Assembly (NCBI GenBank): GCA_020636095.1
Contig: JACJYN010000002.1
Location: 1,116,001 to 1,180,000 of the forward strand
DNA: 64,000 nucleotides
Direction of reading: 5' to 3'
Source: Lewinellaceae bacterium
GTDB lineage: Bacteria > Bacteroidota > Bacteroidia > Chitinophagales > Saprospiraceae
Under the pieces are notes generated by a model. The model did no database searches, was not told where the DNA came from, and worked only from the letters and a program-made list of their open reading frames with translations. The first letter of the stretch is position 1; every line of letters starts with the position of its first letter. The position numbers were made by a program, and so were the translations under genes. Shown in pieces: positions 14,664 to 22,888 of this stretch.

Positions 14664-16784
14664 TCACCCGCTCCTCTCGACAATCTCTTTCAATCCTCCC
14701 GGCGCCCGGAAGCGCTGGCCGTGCGCCTTCTGATAAACCTGGCATTGCCTTACGAAATCATCCACTCCATAATCGTGGATAAACTGAATGACGCCTCCCT
14801 TAAAGGCAGGAAAGCCCCAGCCGTGGATGCTGCCCAGGTTGGCGGCGGCTACTGAATGGATGACTTGCTCCTGCATGCACCAAACCGCCTCCAGTACCTG
14901 AGCAAACAGGAAACGGTTGATCAACTCCTGTTTGTCGAAATCCTGTTTGGATGAGGGGAAATGCTCGCCCAACTCCGGCCAGAGGCGGGGCTCGCCCTCC
15001 GGCGGGTATTCGTAGAACCCCCCGCGCCGCTGTCGGCCCTGGCGCTGCAGGCCTTCCAGCATCTTTGTCAGAACGGCTACGGCAGGATGCTGGACGTACT
15101 TCGAGCCGTAGTGCTCCGCCGCCTGGTTTTCGTATTTCAGCACCATATTCAGGCCGAGATTATCGGCAAAAGCCAAGGCGCCGCGGGGCATACCTGCCTG
15201 TCTGCCCAGGTTTTCGACCAGGGTGGGCGGGTAGCCTTCCTGCAGCATGGTGATGCCTTCCAGAATATACGTATTTTGAACCCGCGCGGCATAAAAGCCC
15301 CAATCGTCCTTCACTACGATCGGCGTCTTGCGAATGGCCCGGACGAAATCGAAAGCACGGGCTACGGTCTCCTCCGAAGTCTTTTCGCCGCGGACGATCT
15401 CCACCAGGGGCACCTCTTCGGCAGGAGGGAAAAAGTGCAGGCCCACGTAGTTCTCCGGGCGGACGGAAGCTTCCGCCAGCTGGGTAATGGGGATAGAAAC
15501 CGTATTGCTGGCAACCAGAGAGTATTCATCCAGGTGCGCTTCGGCTTCGCGGGTGACCTTCTGCTTGACCAGCCGGTTCTCGAATACCGCCTCGATGACC
15601 AGGTCGCAGTTTTCGAAATCCCGGGAGGATTCAGTAGTCTGAATGCGGCTAAGCATCTCCTCGCGTTCTTCAGGTAGCTTCTTGCCCTCCGTTACCATTG
15701 TATTGAGTTGGCGGCGCACATAATCGCGGCCGCGCTCGGCGATGGGCTTGGATACATCTTTAAGTACCACTTCCATACCCCCGCTGAGGCAGACAAAGGC
15801 AATGCCGGAGCCCATACGGCCGGCGCCGATGATGCCCACCTTTTGAGGCCTGAACTTGCCAAAGCCCCTGGGGCGGTTGCCTCCCTGCTTGATGTAGTTG
15901 AGGTCGAACCAAAAAGCCTTGATCATATTCTTGCAGGCGGGGCTGCGCAGCAGCTCCGTATAGTAGCGGCTCTCGATACGGCAGGCAGTATCGAAATCTA
16001 CTTTGGAGCCCTCCGCCAGCACATTCAGAATGGCCTGCAGCGCCGGGTAATTGTTGTGGCCCTGGCTGGCGAGCTGGGCCGCCAGCCGGCGAATATGTTG
16101 TGCTATCTCCGGGCTACGGGCCGTACCGCCGGGAACGGAGCATTCCTCCCGGTCCCAGGGGCGGCGGCCCTCCTTATTCTGTAGCAGCCAGGCCCTGGCG
16201 AGGTCCATCATCTCCCGGGGAGTGCCGGCCACCTCATCCACCAGCCCCAGCTGCATCGCTTCATGGGGGGAATATCGCAGCCCGGAGGTCAGGATTGGGA
16301 AAGCTTTTTCGATGCCCAATAGCCACATCAGGCGGATGAGGCCTCCACTGCCGGGCATCAGCCCCAGCTGGACTTCGGGAAAGCCCAGGAAAACCTTGGG
16401 GCCGTCTATGACAATCCGGTGGTGACAGGCCAGCGCCACTTCAAACCCGGTGCCCAGGGCGGCGCCATTGATGGCGGCCACCACTGGAATACCGGGGCTT
16501 TCCAGCTCCCGCAGGATGCCTTTGAGCTTTTCGGCAAAGCCAAAAATTTCCTCCGGGTCATCCGCCTGGTAAAGGTATTCCAGGTCGCCCCCGGTCAGGA
16601 AGGTTTTCTTGGCGGAGGTGAGGATCACGCCCCGCAGCAAGCCTTTCGCCTTTTCTTCCTTGAGGTGCTCGATGACCGGTACGAAAACTTCGGCGATCTC
16701 GTGGTTGATCACATTGACGCTGCGGCCGCTCATGTCGAGGGTCAGCGTAACGATATTGTTGGTGTCTTTTTTATATCGAATCAT
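14664..16784 (-). CDS. fadJ: Bifunctional enoyl-CoA hydratase / 3-hydroxyacyl-CoA dehydrogenase (FadJ/FadB type)
   Basis: A 706-residue multifunctional beta-oxidation enzyme. The N-terminal crotonase domain (about 1-200) has NGAALGTGFEVALACHHRI and FPEVQLGLMPGSGG, which carry the two catalytic glutamates and the oxyanion glycines. The central NAD domain begins at KVGIIGAGRMGSGIA (about 320), with VIEAVFENRLVKQK, VASNTVSIPIT and the catalytic His in GLHFFPPAEEVPLVEIV. A C-terminal helical dehydrogenase domain follows. The start at 16784 (MIRYKKD) forms an ATGA overlap with the stop of the S41 peptidase gene, so the two are translationally coupled. With the thiolase upstream, this operon encodes the last three beta-oxidation steps. 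Confidence 0.93.
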   Translation of the reverse strand: MIRYKKDTNNIVTLTLDMSGRSVNVINHEIAEVFVPVIEHLKEEKAKGLLRGVILTSAKKTFLTGGDLEYLYQADDPEEIFGFAEKLKGILRELESPGIPVVAAINGAALGTGFEVALACHHRIVIDGPKVFLGFPEVQLGLMPGSGGLIRLMWLLGIEKAFPILTSGLRYSPHEAMQLGLVDEVAGTPREMMDLARAWLLQNKEGRRPWDREECSVPGGTARSPEIAQHIRRLAAQLASQGHNNYPALQAILNVLAEGSKVDFDTACRIESRYYTELLRSPACKNMIKAFWFDLNYIKQGGNRPRGFGKFRPQKVGIIGAGRMGSGIAFVCLSGGMEVVLKDVSKPIAERGRDYVRRQLNTMVTEGKKLPEEREEMLSRIQTTESSRDFENCDLVIEAVFENRLVKQKVTREAEAHLDEYSLVASNTVSIPITQLAEASVRPENYVGLHFFPPAEEVPLVEIVRGEKTSEETVARAFDFVRAIRKTPIVVKDDWGFYAARVQNTYILEGITMLQEGYPPTLVENLGRQAGMPRGALAFADNLGLNMVLKYENQAAEHYGSKYVQHPAVAVLTKMLEGLQRQGRQRRGGFYEYPPEGEPRLWPELGEHFPSSKQDFDKQELINRFLFAQVLEAVWCMQEQVIHSVAAANLGSIHGWGFPAFKGGVIQFIHDYGVDDFVRQCQVYQKAHGQRFRAPGGLKEIVERSG

Positions 16785-18031
16785 TGGCGTTTGATATATT
16801 CCCAAACGGGATCGACGCCCCGGTTGAATTCGTTGAAAGATAACTCGACGCGGACGTCCGGTTCGAGGGTGGCGGGGTCGCCCTCTACTCTTTTGAAATA
16901 TTGGGTGGAATAAGAAACCGTGGCTTTAGAATTCGGCAGCTCAAATGTTTTTACCTCCCCAAAGTGGTTGGGGCGGCCACTGGTGGGCTCGCCAACGAGT
17001 GTAGCGCCACAGTGTTCCTGAAAATCCAGGGTATTCAATACGGCCGAAGAAAAGGTGCGCCGCCCGATAACGGCATAGACCTTGCCTTTGTAGGCTTGCC
17101 CGATCTGCCTCGCCAGCCGGGCCCCTTGCGGAGAACTGCCGCCCGGATTATTGCGGACATCGAATACCAGCTTGTGTACGGGCTTTTCCGCCAGCGTGGA
17201 TAATATCCCTTTTTCAAAGTTTTCGAAGGATGGTTGCTGTTTCGCCCTCTTCTTACTGCCGTATTTCTTTTCTACCTCCCGGCTGGTACAGCGGTTGTAG
17301 CGAATATAAAGACATTGCTCTTCCTCCAGGTATTCGCGCCAGAATACAGACCGGTTGTCGCGCTCGGAAAAGGCATAGGAAGCAGGTTTGTAACGAACCA
17401 AGGCCGATTTAAAGGAAGCCAGGGGCACGGACTCAAGCGGCAGGTTAAAGGTATAACCATTGGTATCCTGAAAGGTGAAAATAGCCGAGGCGCCATCTAC
17501 AACCCCGACATAGCTCAACAGATACCAGGAAGGCAGCAAATTGGGTAACCGGTGCCGGACGATGGATTCGTTCTCAGCTACTAACAGCCGGGCCGCCCGG
17601 GCCGCCACCTCCTCTATTGGTATGCCGTTGATAGCCAGTAGCTGCTTGCCCAAAAGAGTATCCTGAGACGACACAGCTGAAGCGCCCAGGACAAACAGTC
17701 CTTCCTTGAACCAATACAGAGACAATGGGAAAACGGGGCCATTGCTCACTACATCACTGAAAACAGAGGTGTGGGAATCTCCGGCGCGGCAGATGATTTC
17801 CTGTAGACGCAACAGGACCGCCCAGTCTTCCAGGCCCGGCAAAGCAGTGCGCAGGCTGTCCAGCGCCGAATGAAAGTCCGGCTCGGAGTAATGCCGGTAA
17901 AAGTCATTATGCCGCTTTGGCAGTTCCGTTTCTAAAAGATCAATATCTTCTTCCCACCGAGCGGCCCTGTCTTGCCCACAGGCACTGCCAGAGAAGAGGA
18001 ACAAGCAAAAAAAGAGAAGCGTCAATTTCAT
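16781..18031 (-). CDS. S41-family (tail-specific protease-like) secreted peptidase
   Basis: A 416-residue protein with a signal sequence (MKLTLLFFCLFLFSGSACGQ) that could be a lipoprotein signal (lipobox GSAC). The C-terminal half is an S41 peptidase domain: LVFDVRNNPGGSSPQGARLA and the nucleophile segment VIGRRTFSSAVLNTLDF, then GEPTSGRPNHFGE. A PDZ-like segment may lie around LLGKQLLAINGIPIEEV. The start at 18031 is used; ATG at 18037 (MPMKL) is equally possible. It is placed between thiolase and FadJ on one strand (55-bp gap upstream, 4-nt overlap downstream), an odd company for beta-oxidation genes. Substrate unknown. Confidence 0.85.
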   Translation of the reverse strand: MKLTLLFFCLFLFSGSACGQDRAARWEEDIDLLETELPKRHNDFYRHYSEPDFHSALDSLRTALPGLEDWAVLLRLQEIICRAGDSHTSVFSDVVSNGPVFPLSLYWFKEGLFVLGASAVSSQDTLLGKQLLAINGIPIEEVAARAARLLVAENESIVRHRLPNLLPSWYLLSYVGVVDGASAIFTFQDTNGYTFNLPLESVPLASFKSALVRYKPASYAFSERDNRSVFWREYLEEEQCLYIRYNRCTSREVEKKYGSKKRAKQQPSFENFEKGILSTLAEKPVHKLVFDVRNNPGGSSPQGARLARQIGQAYKGKVYAVIGRRTFSSAVLNTLDFQEHCGATLVGEPTSGRPNHFGEVKTFELPNSKATVSYSTQYFKRVEGDPATLEPDVRVELSFNEFNRGVDPVWEYIKRQ

Positions 18032-18085
18032 TGGCATCAAAGTTTTAGAGGCGTTCGGTTTGTTGCATCGCAACTTTTTAGCTCC

Positions 18086-19291
18086 TTATACCCGCTCTAC
18101 GATCGTGGCCACGCCCATTCCCCCGCCCACACAAAGCGTCACCATCCCGGTAGTTTTATCCTGCCGTTCCATTTCATCGAGCAGGGCGCCCAGCAGCATA
18201 GCGCCGGTAGCTCCCAGCGGATGCCCCATGGCGATGGCCCCGCCGTTGACGTTGAGGATGGAGTCATCTATATTCATTTCCCGCTGGAACTTCAGGACGA
18301 CAGAGGCGAAAGCCTCGTTGCACTCCCAAAGGCCAACATCTTTTACTTCCATACCGGCTAATTGCAGTGCTTTGCGGGCGGCCGGCGCCGGCCCGGTCAG
18401 CATCAGGGTGGGGTTGACACTCACGGTGGCGGCCGCCCGGATGCGGGCGCGGGGTTTCAGGCCCAGCGCTTCCCCCTTTTCCTTACTTCCCACCAGAACC
18501 AGGGCGGCGCCGTCTACGATGCCGGAGGAATTGCCGGCGGTATGCAGGTGGCGGATGCGTTCCAGAGTAGGATACTCGCAGAGGGCCATCTCGTCGAACC
18601 CCTGCCGGCCAATGGCCTCAAAGGCGGGAGGCAACTGGGCCAGCGCCTCCAGCGTGGTATCCGGGCGGATGTGCTCGTCCTTGTCCAGTATGAGCAGGCC
18701 GTTGCGGTCGTAAATGGGAATGATGGAACGGCTGAAGTAGCCGTTGCTCCAGGCCTGCCGGGCGCGCTGGTGGGAGTTGTAGGCGTAGGCGTCCAGCTCT
18801 TCGCGGCCAAAGCCTTCCATGGTGGCGATCAGGTCGGCAGAGATGCCCTGGGGGATGGAATTGACCCGGGTGATCAGCTCGGGATCGTACATCAGAGGGC
18901 CGCCGTCGCTGCCGATAGGGATACGGCTCATACTCTCCAGGCCTCCGGCCAGCACCAGGCTTTCCCAACCCGAACGTACCTTCATGGCCGCCAGGTTGAC
19001 TGCCTCCAGGCCGGAAGCACAGTAGCGGTTGACCTGCATCCCACTGACCGCCCCTCCCCAGCCGGCGTGCAGCAAAGCGGCTTTGGCGATGTTATATCCC
19101 TGGTCGCCAATGGGCGTCACACAGCCGATGACGGCGTCATCCAGCTCTTTCGGAGCAATAGCCATCCGCTGCTGCAACGCATGCAGTGTGACGGACAGTA
19201 GGTCGATCGGCTTCACTTCGTAGAGCGCGCCTCTGCTTTTGCCTTTGCCCCGGGGTGTCCGTAGCGCGTCGTATATATATGCTTCAGGCAT
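18086..19291 (-). CDS. Acetyl-CoA C-acyltransferase (thiolase)
   Basis: A 401-residue thiolase, which splits 3-ketoacyl-CoA to acetyl-CoA plus shortened acyl-CoA (or condenses acetyl-CoA in reverse). Active-site features: acylated Cys91 in NRYCASGLEAVNLA, CNEAFASVVLKF, the His of GGAIAMGHPLGATGAM and the second Cys in TLCVGGGMGVA. The ATG at 19291 (MPEAYIYDALRTPRGK) gives the standard N-terminus, whereas the upstream ATG at 19339 adds 16 unlike residues. It leads the operon thiolase, S41 peptidase, FadJ-like, so degradation of fatty acids is the likely direction (FadA/FadI role). Confidence 0.94.
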   Translation of the reverse strand: MPEAYIYDALRTPRGKGKSRGALYEVKPIDLLSVTLHALQQRMAIAPKELDDAVIGCVTPIGDQGYNIAKAALLHAGWGGAVSGMQVNRYCASGLEAVNLAAMKVRSGWESLVLAGGLESMSRIPIGSDGGPLMYDPELITRVNSIPQGISADLIATMEGFGREELDAYAYNSHQRARQAWSNGYFSRSIIPIYDRNGLLILDKDEHIRPDTTLEALAQLPPAFEAIGRQGFDEMALCEYPTLERIRHLHTAGNSSGIVDGAALVLVGSKEKGEALGLKPRARIRAAATVSVNPTLMLTGPAPAARKALQLAGMEVKDVGLWECNEAFASVVLKFQREMNIDDSILNVNGGAIAMGHPLGATGAMLLGALLDEMERQDKTTGMVTLCVGGGMGVATIVERV

Positions 19292-19339
19292 CGTGTGCGT
19301 TTTGTGGATAATGTACCCTACTTGGGGTGCGATTTCCAT

Positions 19340-19640
19340 TTGTACCCATTAGCTGGGTTTAGTCCTATTCCTGAACTAATCTGGGTTTAGATCAGCCGTG
19401 CCCCGGAGGGGTTTCCCTACACTTCGTGTACGGGACAAGTAGGGATTTCCAGGAGCTTATAGGGGTTTAGAAGCCCGGTGAGCAGCCTCAGGGAGGCATC
19501 CTAAACCTTTCTAAACCCCAAACAAGGCCCCAAATAAGCCTCTAAACTCCCGCTAGGCCACAATAGGCCCCTAAACTAAGGGAGGGGACAAACTAGAATC
19601 GTACCCCCTGCTTGAAGGCCGGCACCCTGTATCCCTATCT
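19340..19640. other. Non-coding stretch with dispersed GGTTTAG/CTAAACC motifs
   Basis: About 300 bp without a credible gene. The heptamer family GGTTTAG, or its complement CTAAACC/CTAAACT, recurs at least seven times: first as GGGTTTAG (near 19350, 19380, 19460), then as CTAAACC/CTAAACT (near 19500, 19512, 19543, 19573). This gives an inverted arrangement able to fold. No promoter consensus is seen until 19761. Confidence 0.45.
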
Positions 19641-19760
19641 CCTTGTCCCCCAGTCTCCCGCTCCCTCACAGGCAGGCCCCATCACGGTTCGTGCACAAAA
19701 ATAAGCGGTTAGGGAGGAAGATCGCAATTTGGACGGTGATTTCTGAAGGCAATCGCATTA

Positions 19761-19793
19761 TTGGGAAACCTATTCTTTCTATTTCTATCTTTG
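19761..19793 (+). promoter_or_regulatory. Bacteroidota promoter of the GT39 gene
   Basis: TTG (19761-19763), 22-bp spacer and a perfect TATCTTTG (19786-19793). Transcription would begin near 19800, which rules out the upstream in-frame codons of the long open frame and points to the TTG at 19820 as start. Confidence 0.65.
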
Positions 19794-19819
19794 TCCCGTC
19801 AACGAACAAACCGAGCAAA

Positions 19820-21280
19820 TTGGCGAACCTAATATCCGGCATCCTCACCATTGCTTTGTGCGCCACCGTTTTCTTTCTGGCCTGGCGGGCGGCCCGGCGA
19901 GGCCAGTACCAGTGGGCCCTACTGCTCCTGCTCGCCGGCGGGTTGCTTTTGAGGATTTATGCGGCTTCGGATTTCTTCTTGCACGAATGGGACGAACGCT
20001 ACCATGCCCTGGCCGCTAAGAATATGGCCGATCACCCCCTGCGGCCCACTCTTTACGACCACCCGGTGCTGCCTTACAATTATGAAGACTGGAGCAGCAA
20101 CCATATCTGGCTGCACAAACAGCCTCTTGCATTATGGGCGATGGCGTTGAGCCTCAAACTGTTCGGCATCAGCGAGATCGCCCTGCGGATTCCCTCCATC
20201 TTGCTCTCCACCCTGGCCATCTGGCTTACCTACGCCATCGCCCGGCATTACACCGATGAAAAGACGGCACTGCTGGCGGCCTTTCTGCACGCCATCCACG
20301 GCCTGATCATCGCCCTGACAGCAGGCCGAGCCGCAACCGACCACCCCGACCTTTTCTTTTTATTTTTCATCGAGCTGGGGGTGTTCTTTTCCATCCGCTT
20401 TCTCAGAGAGCCGCGCTGGTATATGAGTGTGCTGATCGGCCTGAGCATCGGGCTGGGCGTGCTGACGAAATGGCTGCCTGCCTTCATCGTAGCGCCGGTA
20501 TGGGGGCTGCTGGTTTTACACCGGTTCAGTTGGAAAAAGATCTTTTTTCACCTTTCGTTGATCGTGGGGGTTGCCATAGCGGTGTTCCTGCCCTGGCAGC
20601 TCTATATCTTCCGGGCATTCCCGCTGGAGGCCGCTCATGAACAGGCATACAACATCCTCCACTTCTTCGAAGGGTTGGAAGGGCACAGCGAACCCTGGTA
20701 TTACCACCTGGCTAAACTGCGGATCATCTTCGGGGAACTCATCTATCTGCCTCTGGTTTGGCTAACTTATAAACGAATGAGGCAGCTGTTCCGGAAAAAA
20801 CGAGCGGACCTAAGCCTGCTGGTTTGGATTTGGGTTCCGCTGGCCATCTTTTCCACCGCCCAGACTAAGATGCAGGCTTACACCATTATCTCTGCGCCTG
20901 CCTTTTTCATCCTGACGGCTCTGTTCTTTCGATACCTGAAAATATATAAAGAACGCCTTTGTTTTCCAAGGTATGCCAATTACCTGGCCCTTGTCCTGCT
21001 GATCCTGTTGCCCGTGCGCTACTCGATTGAAAAAATAAAGCCCTTTTCCCTCCGGGAGCGTTCGCCGGAATGGGCGGAAAACATGAAGGCTTTGAAAGAG
21101 CGGTATGAAATGAAAGAGCGGACGGTGGTTTTCGGGGTGGAAAAGCCAATAGAGTTTATGTTCTACACCGGCGCCACGGCTTATCCGTTCCTGCCCGAAC
21201 CGGCGGTGGTGGATAGTTTGTCGGACGTAGGATTTGGTGTTTATCGGTATGAGGAAGGAACATTAAAAACGTTTTACTAA
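19820..21280 (+). CDS. GT39-family (ArnT-like) membrane glycosyltransferase
   Basis: An approximately 486-residue integral membrane protein of the PMT/ArnT superfamily, which moves a sugar from a polyprenyl-phosphate carrier to a lipid or protein outside the cytoplasmic membrane. The acidic first-loop motif (LHEWDERYHALAAKNM) follows the first helices; later come LHKQPLALWAMALSLKLFG, LRIPSILLSTLAIW and TAGRAATDHPDLFFLFF, then many hydrophobic helices. The open frame extends upstream to 19643, but the promoter at 19761-19793 and the onset of hydrophobic sequence (LANLISGILTIALC) favour the TTG at 19820. No SD is seen. The 3' end overlaps the convergent gene by 18 bp. The acceptor cannot be predicted. 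Confidence 0.85.
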   Translation: MANLISGILTIALCATVFFLAWRAARRGQYQWALLLLLAGGLLLRIYAASDFFLHEWDERYHALAAKNMADHPLRPTLYDHPVLPYNYEDWSSNHIWLHKQPLALWAMALSLKLFGISEIALRIPSILLSTLAIWLTYAIARHYTDEKTALLAAFLHAIHGLIIALTAGRAATDHPDLFFLFFIELGVFFSIRFLREPRWYMSVLIGLSIGLGVLTKWLPAFIVAPVWGLLVLHRFSWKKIFFHLSLIVGVAIAVFLPWQLYIFRAFPLEAAHEQAYNILHFFEGLEGHSEPWYYHLAKLRIIFGELIYLPLVWLTYKRMRQLFRKKRADLSLLVWIWVPLAIFSTAQTKMQAYTIISAPAFFILTALFFRYLKIYKERLCFPRYANYLALVLLILLPVRYSIEKIKPFSLRERSPEWAENMKALKERYEMKERTVVFGVEKPIEFMFYTGATAYPFLPEPAVVDSLSDVGFGVYRYEEGTLKTFY

Positions 21281-21940
21281 AACGTTTTTTCCACTCGGAA
21301 AGGTCATTTGAAACCCCGACACCCGCAGAGCGGCGAAAGGGCGATAAGCGCTGATGTCGGGAAAAGCATCCGTGTGTACTTTCAGCCGCGATACCCTTGC
21401 CCACTGCCCCTTACCCTTGCCTCGGGGGGAGGTTTCCACCGTCCGGCCGTCCAGTTCCTGGTATATGCGCAGAGGAATGAGGGCGGTGCTGATGGGAAAG
21501 CGCGGGCCAATGCCTTTGATACTCATTTCCAAAAATGGCTCATTGTCTTTCAGGCTCACCTGCACCTCATCGGCGTAGGGGCCGGTGCGCTGCCAGTGGA
21601 AGTCCGCCATCTCTTTAGGGATGGCCCAGTTGCGGCGCCCCCACTCCATACTTTCCTGTGAATCGACATAAATACGGGTGATGGAAAACCGCCGGCCCCG
21701 CTCCGTACCAAACAGGCCGGGGATGAAAAGCAACTCCCGGTACGGCCCCACCGGCGAGTGCTGGTAATCAACCAGCATGACACAGGCTACGATGCCCTGA
21801 AAGGCAGGGGCCAGGCTTTCCGGTATGCCGCCATGCTCCCGGGCAAAGGCCGCGGGCAGGCGGTAAAACAGCATGGCGCCTTCGCCGTGCAGCGCCCAGG
21901 GGGCGGGAAAGGAAAGGGCAGAACGGCGGGATGGGTCCAT
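21263..21940 (-). CDS. Acetoacetate decarboxylase-superfamily protein
   Basis: A 225-residue protein resembling the acetoacetate decarboxylase (ADC) fold. Seen: GIVACVMLVDYQHSPVGPY-like strands, the ELLFIPG segment, and RRNWAIPKEMADFHW, where the Lys lines up with the Schiff-base Lys of ADC (family pattern WGxPKK). The neighbouring second Lys of true ADC is Glu here, so the substrate is probably not acetoacetate and the activity is uncertain. The start MDPSRRSALSFPAPW at 21940 replaces a TTG six codons upstream. It overlaps the GT39 gene tail-to-tail and is followed upstream by a small secreted-protein gene on the same strand. Confidence 0.75.
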   Translation of the reverse strand: MDPSRRSALSFPAPWALHGEGAMLFYRLPAAFAREHGGIPESLAPAFQGIVACVMLVDYQHSPVGPYRELLFIPGLFGTERGRRFSITRIYVDSQESMEWGRRNWAIPKEMADFHWQRTGPYADEVQVSLKDNEPFLEMSIKGIGPRFPISTALIPLRIYQELDGRTVETSPRGKGKGQWARVSRLKVHTDAFPDISAYRPFAALRVSGFQMTFPSGKNVLVKRF

Positions 21941-21970
21941 TTTGTGGTTTTGTGGCAAAAAACGACAAAC

Positions 21971-22333
21971 TTACCGGTGTCGTTGCAATTTCTGCGACCG
22001 AACCGGCCGTTTTTTCTTCCGTTCCTTTTCCGCCTCCGGTGCGGCGGCAGATTCTTCCGGCTTGGCTTCCTTCGGAAGCCGGTTGTACCACAGTTCCGTT
22101 CCATCCGCCATTTTTACCCGGTCAATTTCCGTTTTGGCCACCCGAAGGTAAGCGGTATCCGGCTGTTCAAAAGGGGTGTATCGGATGTAATGGCCCTGAA
22201 TGCTCTCTACCTCGGCTTTGATCTCTTCTCCGTTGAGCAGGTAGATGCGGTCTATTTTGTCTTGCGCCTGTAAGCCGGCGCTTCCCAAAAGGAAGGCAAT
22301 GGCAACGCAACAGAATGGCAGGTATTTTAGCAT
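21971..22333 (-). CDS. Small secreted protein of unknown function
   Basis: A 120-residue protein. A signal peptide (MLKYLPFCCVAIAFLLGSAGLQAQ) is followed by a compact beta-rich domain (about 25-90) with the pattern DRIYLLNGEEIKAEVESIQG...YIRYTPFEQPDTAYLRVAKTEIDRVKMADG, like the short barrel-type domains that open many Bacteroidota periplasmic proteins (a strand-turn NGEEI, closing with a V.K.EI..I pattern). The tail is highly charged (EKERKKKRPVRSQKLQRHR). It lies 30 bp upstream of the ADC-like gene on the same strand and may be co-transcribed. No function can be assigned. Confidence 0.7.
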   Translation of the reverse strand: MLKYLPFCCVAIAFLLGSAGLQAQDKIDRIYLLNGEEIKAEVESIQGHYIRYTPFEQPDTAYLRVAKTEIDRVKMADGTELWYNRLPKEAKPEESAAAPEAEKERKKKRPVRSQKLQRHR

Positions 22334-22888
22334 GATCGTAAGGGCTTTGAATGAATGGCTTGGACAACAAGTGTAAAGCGTTTTTCCGGGGAAAAAATTG
22401 TGTCGCGGTACTCCTTATTGCCTTCAATTGGGTGCTGGCGCAGCCAGCATTTTATTCCAACCTTCGCTTACTTCCCTTGCATAAACGGAGGTATTTGTGA
22501 AAATGGAATAGGCAATTGCCCTACCGGCTTCTGGGGATTTACCTAACTTTTGACCCTCCGAACACCCAAAGGGACATCAGGAAACAAAGAGGCAATGCCT
22601 GCCCTCCAAAAAAAACCTCACAATCCTGCCAAAAAATCTTCCAAATCCGAAACCCTCTTCCAACTATTGCCGTACAACAGCACACAAGCCGGCAAAAACT
22701 AAGTTGATAACCGGCCGTCGTATATTCGTACCAGGGTTCTGCTGGGAATGAACTGAAAGTGTGGATAGTTGTTAGTTCATAGTTGTTGGTTTTCTATTTT
22801 GGCCCTTCGGGATGGTGACAACCGGCAACAGACAAATCCCCCCTCAAGTTTTTCCCGGCCACCCCCCAATGATAAAAAACTCAATCCC
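22334..22888. other. Intergenic region between divergent genes
   Basis: About 555 bp separating a minus-strand gene from a plus-strand gene. Open frames here are short and unlike proteins. TATATTCG near 22720 is one mismatch from a -7 box but lacks a well-spaced -33. Otherwise I see nothing specific. Confidence 0.4.

Noticed and set aside
19643..19819. Upstream extension of the GT39 frame
   Set aside because: A consensus promoter lies inside it (19761-19793), so it is not translated from there.
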